Source: Epinephelus fuscoguttatus
Lineage: Eukaryota; Chordata; Actinopteri; Perciformes; Serranidae
Reading direction: 5' to 3'
DNA: 64,000 bases
NCBI RefSeq assembly: GCF_011397635.1
Contig: NC_064752.1
Location: 17,501-81,500 of the forward strand
The notes under the pieces are model-generated. The model was not told the origin of the DNA and did not search any database. It worked only from the letters and a program-made list of their open reading frames with translations. This document shows, piece by piece, positions 9,310-18,900 of the stretch. The stretch's first letter is position 1. Each line of letters begins with the position of its first letter. Both the position numbers and the translations under genes were made by a program.

Positions 9310-11047
9310 TCAGGTCATAAATTCATCAAAAACAAATCCCAAATATTTATATTCAGGTGTAAATTCCAGTGTTGCAGAACCAAAAGTTATTATCTTCTGA
9401 CTTCTCAAAATACATTTTTTCCTAAAATGAATTATCTGTGTTTTGCTTCGATTTATTGATAACCTCCATCTGCAACACCAGACCTTTAGCAAATGTAACA
9501 TCTTCTGTAAATCATCCTCAGATTCAGCCAGGAGAGCAATATCGTCCAGCGTGCAATAGAATACCCACAGTTAAATTGTCCAGATGTAAACCCAAATTAG
9601 AGTCTTTGATTTCAAGAGCCAAATCATTAACATATATGGTAAACAAAGTAGGGAAAAATATCACCTTGTTTAACACCAAAGGAGTACTAAACCAATCTGT
9701 TTGTATATTATTTACTTCTATACAAGCAACTGGACAACTGTACAATGATTGTAATGCTTTATAAAATCTGCCATCCACCCCTGCGTTTAGAAGTTTTAAA
9801 TGAAGTAAATCTCTCTGAACCCAATCAAAAGCCTTTTGAAAATCAACAAAACAAACAAAAGTACATTTATTTTCCGCAAGCCTTGTTCTGACAATAGTTG
9901 AAAGTGAGTGAATATGATCAATGCAGGCTCGTTTTTTCCTAAAACCATTCTGCTCATCAACTAAATACTCAATAGATTCCAAATACTTTGTTAGCCTAAC
10001 ATTCAAAATGTTAGAATATAATTTATACACTGTACTGAGAAGGCTAATTCCCCTGTAATTTAGGGGTATTCTTGGATCATTTTTAGCTGATTTCGGAATG
10101 GGCTTAATAATAGACTTATACCAACTAGAGGGAACAATACTATGTTTAAAACAAAATTTAAATAAACAAAAAAGCACGTTTAGGAGTGATGGTGACTTTA
10201 ATACTTCATTCGGAATTTCCTCCACGCCAACGGCTTTCTTTAACTTTGCCTGGTCTATAGCAGTTCTCACTTCCTCCAGAGTAATATCCGAATTCAGAAA
10301 TATATTTGATGAATACCCATATTGATTCATATGTCTCTCCAGATCATCTTTTAACTCACATGCTTGTCTAAAAAAGTTATCATCAAAATCAGCAGGAATA
10401 TGATTTCCTGAAAATAAATCAGCAAAATCTTGCTCCCATTTTTTGAGTACAACCTCTTTTCTAGTTTCAAGAGAATTATCAGTTAAGACAACCTCCATAG
10501 GAATTTTCTGCAGTCTCCTTGGTCCTAATTTATTAAGCTCTCTCCAGAACTGTTGTGGATTATTAGTTTGTAAGTAATCAAACTTTAATGACTGTCCTCT
10601 CCAAAACTTCCTTTTATAGGATTGTAAATTCTTATCAAACAGGAGTTGTGCTTGCCTGTATTTATCTTTTAATTGCTGTCTGCTTGGACGATCAGTACAC
10701 CTTACAAATTTTCTTTCAGCCATTTTCCTTTCATTCCACAACCTTCTAAGGTGGGAGTTCCAATAGGGCTTCGAACACCTTTTCCCATAAGCCTCCGACT
10801 GATTTAATTTTCTTGGTTGGCATGTATCCATTTCACGAATTAAGAAGTTGCAAAACTGATCATACCATACATCTACATTACTCTGTGTACTTTCGCAACT
10901 TTCAAGTTGTCTGATAAACTCCAACAATGCAGAACGACACTTATTTGATGATAGAAAATTATCAGGAAAAGTTCTACTTCGCTTTTTCGGTTGAGCAACA
11001 AGCGTATTTTCCTCTCCTATATAACTGCCAACCTTAAATTTTAACAT
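9310..11047 (-). pseudogene. LINE ORF2, reverse transcriptase domain (frameshifted at catalytic motif)
   Basis: The frame 11047-9524 covers the N-terminal linker and the RT fingers/palm, with IPLNYRGISLLST, EQNGFRKKRAC and FVDFQKAFDWV. At 9540-9560 the expected Y-A-D-D box reads LHAG, then shifts frame. The continuation (LLAESEDDLQ, then 9501-9310) is in another frame. A single inserted G next to the Asp codons explains this. RT activity is therefore abolished. Confidence 0.7.
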
Positions 11048-11841
11048 TAATAAGGATCAGGTAAATGACATCTTTCTCCAATGAGAGCAATATAAGTTGC
11101 ATCACTACTGTCCAAGAGATCTGTCGAAGTAATTACTTTAAAATCAACACAAGACTGTAGGCAATCATGAGGTGTTAATATATAATCCACCACAGCTTTT
11201 CCTCGTACTGATATGGATGTAAAGTTGTCATTTTCTTGATTAATTCTACCATTTAAAACACAGCATTTAGAATCTCTGAGAAAATCAAGAAAAGATTCTC
11301 CGTGGCTGTTAATATTCAAATCTATGGCAACTCTTGGTGGGACATTGTCTAAACCTTCTATACAATCCTCTCTATCAGCAATACGGCTATTAAAGTCTCC
11401 ACATATATAAATGACATCGACAGCAAAATAATATACTTGAGTAAGTAGATAACTGAAAAATGTATTACAATCTCTTCCCCTTACAGAGCCCTCTGGAGAC
11501 AAATAACAAGAAAAGATTACAAAACTATACTGCAAATCTCGGTGTTCAAATCGCACCCCAATAATACCCTCCATGGATTTATCCACAACTTCAATCTTAA
11601 AATGTTCAAAAAGTTCATTTTTAACCAAAACTCCGACCCCACCGGAGCCCTTTGGAGCTCTTAAATGCCTGTTTCTGTTATTTCCAAACCAAGAATAACC
11701 AGCTATCTCAATCACACTATCCCCGGATAGGTGTGTTTCATTTAGAGAAATTATATCTGGATTGAGAGACCGTAATAATAAAGCTCTAAGCTTACAGTTT
11801 GAAGTAGTCCATCCATTAATGTTCCAGTGAACCAAAGACAA
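11047..11841 (-). pseudogene. LINE ORF2, APE endonuclease domain
   Basis: The 264-residue frame shows the apurinic-endonuclease signature motifs in order: VHWNING, LNETHLSGDS, then ICGDFNSRI and VDYILTP. These carry the Asn, Glu, Asp/Asn and Asp residues used to nick target DNA. It ends at 11047 where the RT frame takes over, and the short break there is probably a small frameshift within one ORF2. Confidence 0.7.
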
Positions 11842-11889
11842 ACAAGAGAAATCAACAGCACTTTCTGGTTCGGGTTGGGCTGCAACTTC

Positions 11890-12660
11890 TCAGCGTCTCC
11901 TTGCTGCAGCGGACCGACGATCACCTGTCGCACCTGCAGCTTCCTCTGGTGATTCTCGCTTGATGAGCCTCCCATTACCCGATATGTAGAAATCCTTCCC
12001 GGCCGGCAGATCCCGCAGTAATGTTTTAAAGTTCAGTTCCATAATTCGATCTGAGTGAGACTTTGCCGAACGGACATACACCTTTGCAAACTGCGTGTTG
12101 GATTTCAGGTTGTGTTTCCCACGCAGCACGTCCACCTTCTCCCTCACGGAGGCAAACGCGGCTCTCACAACTCCTAGGCCCGGGCCTCTGGATCGCAATC
12201 TCTCCATTGCAATCGGTGTCGGGATCTGTTCACAAGCACAACACACCTCCAATAACTCTCTTAGCTTTTTGGGCAAATCTTCATGTTCGTCATATGGTAA
12301 CCCCATAATGACGATCGATACGTCGGGATCAAACTTTCTGGAAGCGCTCGAGTTGCTTGATTGTAGTTTATCCTCCAGCTGGTCCAGGCGTGATTTCAAT
12401 GCACCGATTTCTAAATCAATATTTTCTTGTATTTCTTTCACACACTTCTTGAGCTCTCCTTTCAGGATCTTTTCCAGGGAACCATACAATCCATCCACCT
12501 TGCTGTTCAGCTGTTTCTCAATATTATCCATTTTCATTTGTATCACTTTCATCTCTTTCAGCAACACATTTGTGTCTTTGTCCTCATCTTTGTCCTGCGC
12601 ACGATTGCGCGTTTGAATTGGTTTCTCAGCCATAAAGTTATCTTTAGGAATATTTCCCAC
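11890..12660 (-). CDS. LINE ORF1 protein (coiled coil plus RRM-like domain)
   Basis: An open frame of 256 aa. Residues ~28-95 are heptad-rich (KEMKVIQMKMDNIEKQL and onward), a trimerisation-type coiled coil. Residues ~110-230 hold an RRM-like fold beginning with VSIVIMGLPY, then an FAKVYVRS strand, consistent with an RNA chaperone of LINE RNP particles. The C-terminus is Arg-rich (AAARRR). The open frame has survived although ORF2 has not. Confidence 0.65.
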   Translation of the reverse strand: MGNIPKDNFMAEKPIQTRNRAQDKDEDKDTNVLLKEMKVIQMKMDNIEKQLNSKVDGLYGSLEKILKGELKKCVKEIQENIDLEIGALKSRLDQLEDKLQSSNSSASRKFDPDVSIVIMGLPYDEHEDLPKKLRELLEVCCACEQIPTPIAMERLRSRGPGLGVVRAAFASVREKVDVLRGKHNLKSNTQFAKVYVRSAKSHSDRIMELNFKTLLRDLPAGKDFYISGNGRLIKRESPEEAAGATGDRRSAAARRR

Positions 12661-12715
12661 AGAAATTGAAGTATAGCCACAAATTTACCACTGAGTAACT
12701 TGTAGTATGGCTTTA

Positions 12716-12941
12716 TGGTCCGTGTATATTTTGATAGTTTGATGTTTCGTTTTCAAAATGAAACGGATTTACGGAAATACGGCCGTTTTTCCGTTTTTTC
12801 GTTTTGAGACACAAAACCAAATTATTACCAAATTATTTGGTTTTGTGTCTCAAAACGAAAAAACGGAAAAACGGCCGTATTTCCGTAAATCCGTTTCATT
12901 TTGAAAACGAAACATCAAACTATCAAAATATACACGGACCA
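12716..12941. repeat. Perfect palindrome, 107-bp arms, 12-bp spacer
   Basis: Arm 12716-12822 is the exact reverse complement of 12835-12941, checked base by base; the 12 bp between them are AT-rich. It would form a long hairpin in RNA or single-stranded DNA. It lies exactly between the 5' end of the minus-strand LINE and the resumed RT of the I/Nimb-type LINE. It may be a foldback MITE or an inverted duplication made at the LINE insertion junction. Confidence 0.9.
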
Positions 12942-14462
12942 AAGACTAACATATTACTTAGAGGTACAGAATTTGATATCAAAATACCAAAGTGGTTTCA
13001 GGAAAGGGAGGAGTACGATGGACCCAATAATAAATCTAGAGCCAGATATTAGAAAGGCACAAACTAACAAAGAAATAGTTGCTGCAGTCTTCTTTGACGT
13101 AGAAAAAGCTTATGATATGTTATGGAGAGAGGGAGTATTGATAAAAATTTAAAAAAAAAAATAGGAATAGAGGGAAACATGTTTAATTGGATCAAAGATT
13201 TTCTAAATAACAGGAAAATACAGGTAAGAATAAATAAAAGTTTTTCAGAGTGCTTGCCGGTAGAGAATGGAGTACCTCAAGGAAGTGTGATTAGTCCAGT
13301 TTTATTTTCTATCATGATAAATGATATATATAGTTCAGTTGCAAGTGATGTAGGAAGATTTCTTTTTGCTGATGATGGAGCATTATGGAAACGGGGGAAA
13401 AATTTAAAATACATTGTGAAGAGTTTACAAAGAGTAATTGATAATGCAGAGTCATGGTCTATGAAATGGGGATTCAGATTTTCAGTGGAGAAAACCAAAA
13501 CTATATTCTGTACCAAAAAGAACATACAACCGGAATTTAAGTTCAAAATATATGGGAAAACTTGAGAAAGGGTGAATGTGATAAAGTTTTTAGGAATGTG
13601 GTTTGATTCCAAACTTACATGGCAGGTGCATACAGGTAAGATAATTGATAAGTGTAAAAAAGTATTAAATGTAATTAGAAGTGTAGGAAGTAGAGAGTGG
13701 GGAGCTGATAAGAAAACAATGAAAATGCTATATATAGGGTTAATAAGATCCACATTGGACTATGGATGTATAGCATATGGATCTGCATCTAAAATACATC
13801 TGGATGAAATAGAAATAATACAAAGTGCAGCTTTAAGGATATGTTGCGGGGCTTGTAAGTCTACCCCAATCCCTGCATTGCAAGCTGAAATGGGAGAACT
13901 TCCAATAGATTTAAGAAGACTTCAAATAAGTTTGGTATATTGGGTAAATTTAAAAGGACATAAAGAAGATCATCCGACAAGGAGGGCTCTGGAACCATCA
14001 TGGGAGCATAGGAACAGTAAGCAAAAATGTATAGGATGGACATTAGAGGAAGAAGCAAGGAAGTTAGGGATAACAGGCAAAGACTTTTGTTCAGCTGCAG
14101 CGTTTCCACATATCCCTCCATGGTTGTTACCAGGAGCAGAGGTAGATATATCATTGAAAACAAAAATTAAGAAGAGTAAAAACTGTGGAGAGATGACTAC
14201 AATGCATCTAGGTAACTATTATGGATATATTAAAGTTTTTACAGATGGATCAAAAAGTCCAGAAACAGGTCAGGTAGGTGCAGCTCATGTGATACCTGAA
14301 TTAGAATTAAAGAAAGCTGTAAGGGTAAGTAATGATGTATCAGTGTTTACTGCCGAAATTGTTGCAATAATTCTAGCATTGCAATGGGTTGAGGAAATAA
14401 AACCATTAAGAGCCATAATATGCACAGACTCATTGTCAGTAGTGATGTTACAGCTGATACTG
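12942..14462 (+). mobile_element. I/Nimb-like LINE, 3' part (RT and RNase H)
   Basis: This continues the element at 4799-6612. RT motifs are YQSGFRKGRSTMD (12990), FFDVEKAYDMLW, NGVPQGSVISPVL and LFADDGALW (13360-13390). An RNase H domain begins FTDGSK (14240), has its Glu in TAEIVAIILALQW and its Asp in CTDSLS, and is cut off at 14462. Roughly 1.5 kb between endonuclease and RT is missing. Confidence 0.75.
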
Positions 14463-14549
14463 CAGTCCCGAGGCCTGCGTCGAGCAAAGGGGGCGTGTCC
14501 AAATGAAGCCCGTGTCGAAGCTCGTATTGTTTTTCAGGATATCACGTGA
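12975..14549 (+). pseudogene. LINE ORF2 reverse transcriptase-RNase H, disrupted
   Basis: The RT fingers and palm are in frame to 13150. A run of A residues then shifts the frame, and it continues at 13159-13562. A TGA at 13563 breaks the thumb, which continues at 13572. The RNase H acidic residues D (TDGSK), E (TAEIV) and D (CTDSL) are visible, but the C-terminus and the cysteine block are deleted at 14462. The remaining codons to 14549 are not family sequence. Confidence 0.7.
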
Positions 14550-14590
14550 CCAAAGACAAACGAGGCCCCTTTTCTCTGGAATCACGTGAC
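14463..14590 (+). other. Unassigned segment at LINE 3' junction
   Basis: 128 bp of CG-richer sequence between the truncated RNase H and the TGGTTTTG repeat. It has two CACGTGAC motifs (14543 and 14583). It could be the LINE 3' UTR brought close by an internal deletion, or a transduced flank. Confidence 0.35.
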
Positions 14591-14735
14591 TGGTTTTGCA
14601 TTGCGTTGTGCAAGTGTTCAAGAGATATCTGCTGTCAGTGTCTTTAACTTTAAACACCGTCAGTTAGCTAAGTTAGCTCCTCACAGTTAGCTCCTCTCAG
14701 TTAGCTCCTCTCAGTTACTGCTAATAAAGTGACAG
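14591..14735 (+). repeat. Promoter-like fragment of the third Ig-gene copy, right half
   Basis: GTTTTGCATTGCGTTGTGC through the CAGTTAGCTAAGTTAGCTCC repeats matches the region just upstream of gene A (15710-15860) and gene B (50300-50427). It has no ATG-containing signal-peptide exon, so this copy is promoterless debris or a lone 5' duplicate. Confidence 0.65.
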
Positions 14736-14737
14736 AT

Positions 14738-15895
14738 TTCACTATTTTGAGATTAGATCCTGAAAGATTCTTATTTTACTCTCCTGCTATGCTAAAAATT
14801 CCTTCAAAGGATCTGGGTGAATTTCCATTTTAAAATATCTGTCACTGAATATCTGTCAGTGAACTATGAACTTGGAGGAATCTGCAGAAATAAGAATGTG
14901 GTAAGTTAAATTTATTTCCTCTGCCATTCCTTCTCCAAATATCAAAAGACTGGTGCATGCTGGATGGGGAGAAGAGGTGGCTGGAGACACTGGGGCAAGG
15001 AGAGAGCCAATCTGCCATCCGTACTTTTCCTAACACCAGACCATATTTACAGACACACTGTGATGGTTACAGTGGGGTTTTTCTTGTAGTGACAGGGACA
15101 TGCTCAGAGATGTCAGGTAACATGAATTATATTTCATTTGTACCAAAGTGGGACTTTGAGCAGTTTTATCAAACTGAGCCTAAACCTGCTTTATTTGTAA
15201 AAAGACATGAGAAACTGACCTCTCACAATATGAGACCTTTAAATGAGCACATTTGCTTTAATGTAGGCCCACTGATCATCCCTGACCTCATATCTGTTTG
15301 TTTGTTTGTTTGTTTGTTTGTTTGTTTTCTGCTTAACAGTCTTATAATGTGAGAAATGTTCATAATCAAAAGTTGTTTTTTGTTTTCGGAAAATAACATC
15401 TTTACCTTGAATCAGTGCTACTTTTTGTTTTGATTAAAAGCAGTTAAACTTGTTAACCTCAGCTGTGTCACAATGAACAGTGTTTAGCTGAACAACCCAA
15501 ATCAGTAAGCCTCCTCCCCTTGTTTTTCATTCCTCCCAGCTCGCGTCACCAGCTTCCTTCCCTCCGCACTACAACCACTTCTGCATAGACACATATATAT
15601 GTCTATGCCACTTCTGCTGCCAGGACAGGACACTGCCCACTCTGGCTTCTGCAGAAAACCGAAAGCGTTTATCTATTAATGTTAAACTCTAAGGTGTCGT
15701 ATATAGTTTTGCATTGCGTTGTGCAAGTGTTCAAGAGATATCTGCTGTCGGTTTCTTTAACTTTAAACACCGTCAGTTAGCTAAGTTAGCTCCTCACAGT
15801 TACAGTTAGCTAAGTTAGCTCCTCACAGTTACAGTTAGCTAAGTTAGCTCCTCACAGTTCGCTCCACCCTTTTCTCTTTCAGTTTGTTAGGAAAC
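14738..15895 (+). promoter_or_regulatory. Upstream region of Ig gene A
   Basis: Parts are duplicated upstream of gene B (14738-14840 with 48980-49099; 14955-15560 with 49559-50155; 15600-15895 with 50200-50463). The last 120 bp hold three 29-bp units. The 13 bp before the ATG follow a pyrimidine tract ending CTCTTTCAG, so the start-codon exon may be spliced to an unseen 5' UTR exon. A (GTTT)n tract lies at 15297-15326. The 131-residue open frame at 14957-15352 has no domain I recognise. Confidence 0.5.
15774..15860 (+). repeat. 29-bp minisatellite, three units, upstream of gene A
   Basis: Three tandem copies start at 15774, 15803 and 15832 (CAGTTAGCTAAGTTAGCTCC...). Gene B has two copies at 50371-50427, and the decayed third promoter has one plus shortened variants at 14661. 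Confidence 0.85.
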
Positions 15896-15980
15896 ATGTC
15901 AGGTCTTCGTGTCAAAGCTCTGGAGCTCCCATTCTTGAGTCTCTGTCTGCTGGCTGTGGCTGGAATAATACCTGCACACG
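15896..15980 (+). CDS. Gene A exon 1: signal peptide
   Basis: [20 protein letters not shown] followed by VAGIIPAHG is a classical signal peptide with a 16-residue hydrophobic core. The donor is ACACG|GTAAG, phase 1. The nucleotide sequence is identical to gene B exon 1. Confidence 0.85.
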
Positions 15981-18900
15981 GTAAGAAAGCTAAAGCTTTC
16001 TATGTAGCGTCAGTTTATCAGTGGTAGTTAGCTTGAAGACACCGTTTCACCTGTTCAAACCAAGGTAACAGTTAGTTAACTAGCTTCATCTGTGTAACGT
16101 TACAGGACACACACAGTCTCCCTGGGTCATTTAGAGGTTCATCATCATTTTGTCAGCTCAGTCCACGAACTTTGTTTTATTACTGTTGGAGAGTTTGTGC
16201 TGTTGAAGAGGTTAAATATATATTCAGACGGTGTTTGATTGTATCTGTGTGTTCATGTTGTGGGGGAGCATCATATTTACAACAGCGTGTTTCAGGTGGT
16301 TTAAAGTCTGGTGCTCAGACTGAGCTGGGGAAGAAAGCCTTCATGTGCTCTGCTCCTCTCACCTGGAATAACCTTCAACAAGAGTTAAAGCTGGGTGAAC
16401 TGGTCTCTCATTAGTACAAGGATGAATGAGTCGGTTGGTCATTGGTGATCTAATATGTCAACTTTACTGTATATCTTAAATGTTTTTATTGTGTGGTTGA
16501 TGGGCTGTAACTGTTTGTGTGCTACTGTCTTGGCCAGGTGTCCCCTGTAAAAGAGACTGTTAGTCTCAACGGGACTGACCTGCTTAAATATGGGTTAAAT
16601 AAATAAATAAATAAATAGAATATAGTCACTGGTTTAGACACTGTAAGAAGGTGTGAGCTGCTTTAAGCATGTTGCTGCTGACTTTTCCCTGCTTGTTCTA
16701 CACTGCTGTGATTAAGTGGAACAACTCTACTGATTTAGATAGATAGATATCTCTATTGTCACTGTACATGTACAACGCAATTAAGATTGCAACTGTCATA
16801 AACTGTGAAACTGTGAAAATTTCATTTCACAGTTATTGTGACCAAAATTATCACGGTTATCACTATTATCGAGGTATTGTTGAAATGTGCTCAAAAAGTA
16901 CTTTTACACACACTGAAATCATTTAACCAAGTTTTATTCCGAAAAACAATAAAATAAAGAGCACAATGTACGTTCTCCCTGACAGAAAGTCTAGCATGTT
17001 TGATTTTCTTTTTGTCGTTCACAATTACTCCCATCACAGCCGTCACTTTGACCAAGAGAAACACAGAGTGATCTGCTGCCATAGACAACTGTAGGGCAAC
17101 AACACCCCAGCCTTTATAATATTTCCTCTAGGGATGTTACCACACAGAGTAAAAGGGGAAAATGATGGTGTGAAACAGCAGAGACACTTTGTCAACCCGC
17201 TGAGTACTGCCATTAGAATCAAGCTAGCAAACAATGTTATTTCTTCATAACGGAGACGGACATCAAGTAAGGAAATGAAAAAAATAGAGGCTTTTACTCA
17301 CCACAAGTGCAGAGGCTCCCAGCTTCATTTGAAACAGACTAGTAGTACCGTTAAACTAAATAGGGCTGGGCGATATGGACAGAAATTCTGTATTTTCAGG
17401 CTGAGTTGTGGTGCACAAAGTATATCTCGCCATTTTTTTCCGCAATGGGCTTCATGTTCAGATGCAAGTCAAAACCACATTTGAGATGTCACGAGTTATA
17501 TACAAAGATATATACATAAATATACAGCTGCACAACATGTACAATGTACAGTGATTTTAAATATTTTTATTTATTTAGGGTATTATTCTATACTTCTTAT
17601 GTAGAGAGTATCAACAGAGAGGCCGAGGGAGGAACGGAGCCAGAGACACTTTGTCTGTGTTATATACGTCTTGTATATGAAACGTCTGTTGACTGCATCC
17701 AGGCTCTGTCTCAATGACACACAATAGACTACAGCTACAGAGAAGAACAGTGATGCGCTATGATCCACCTCACACACAAACTAGCAAACAAACGTTCACC
17801 TGACACAATGAAGCAGCTCTGTATATTCCATTTATTTAGTGTACTGCCACACTGCTGCAGCTGTAAGAGGCCTCAGCTGCTTTTAACAAGCTGCTGCTGC
17901 TGACTTCTCCCTGATAGCTGTAAACTACTGTGATTAACTGGATCAACTCCAAACTGAATTTGAAACTCAGTATTTATGAATACCTCGTATTTACACTGCT
18001 CAAAAAAAATAAGGGAACATCAGATCTTGATAAATGAATTATTCAAGTTAAAAATCTCATACGACAAACACTGGATAATTTGTTGAGAACAAAATGACGT
18101 AACAACGGTCAGTGGAAACCAAAATCATCAACCCACTGAGGACTGAATTCAAAATCACACTGAAAATCAAAGAAAAATATTGAAATCACAGGCTGAGCCA
18201 ACCTGATATTAATTTTATCACAGCAGCTCATAATGTGACTCAGTACTGTGTACTGTATGCACCCCTGATAACGTCTGGCCGTGCTCCTGATGAGCAAACT
18301 AATAATTATTAGGCATATTATTTGCTTTAAGTCCAATTAATAAGTGACTTTTCTTTTCACAGCAGTCAGTGGTCAGTTGTGCACTGCAGGTTTCCCCCTG
18401 TGTGGTTTACATATTACATAACCTGATGCTCAGTTTTACAGTTTTTCTCCAGTGATTTGAGATATTTCTGATAACAGTGTTTAAAGACTGCAAACACAGT
18501 GATGCAGTGTTTAGTCCTGTAATTAATGATTCCTTTCATTATTGATCAATCTGCAGATTATTTTCTCAATTGATAGTTTAGTATATGAAATGATAAATAG
18601 TGAAATGACATTCATAATATTTCAGAGCCCAATGTGATGTCTTCAGTATTCTTGTTTTGCCTGAGTAACAATACAAAACCTTGAGATAATCAATTTATTC
18701 TCGTACATGACAAAGAAAAGCAGGAAATCTTTGTATTTCAAATCTGAAAGGAGAAAATGTTTCACATGTTTACTTGAAAACTGACTGAGAGGATTGATTG
18801 ATTTGTATATTCAGTTTATTTGAGTTGATTGATGAGAAGTTTCACATTGGAGATGAGGCTAATCCACATCCAGACCCTGAGTATTTTCAAAAGGCCTATT

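Larger units (their letters stand above)
6613..12715 (-). mobile_element. APE-type LINE with coiled-coil/RRM-like ORF1, near full length
   Basis: On the minus strand the order is ORF1 (12660-11890), endonuclease (11841-11047), reverse transcriptase (11047-9310) and C-terminal domain (9293-8703 and 7130-6746). It ends in an (ATTC/AATG)n tail at 6613-6636. The clade is uncertain (Jockey/CR1/I-like). It is inserted inside the I/Nimb-type LINE and is itself split by a Tc1 transposon at 7136-8763. The coding region holds frameshifts, including one in the RT catalytic motif, so it is dead. Confidence 0.75.

Noticed and set aside
14540..14590. Two CACGTGAC E-boxes as a functional promoter
   Set aside because: They lie in the unassigned LINE-junction segment with no gene start beside them; too short to support alone.
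14957..15352. 131-codon open frame, duplicated almost exactly at 49566-49952
   Set aside because: It is long and conserved between the two copies, but that follows from recent segmental duplication of the whole region. It has no domain, ends in a (GTTT)n-encoded Cys/Leu/Val run and has no start or splice context.
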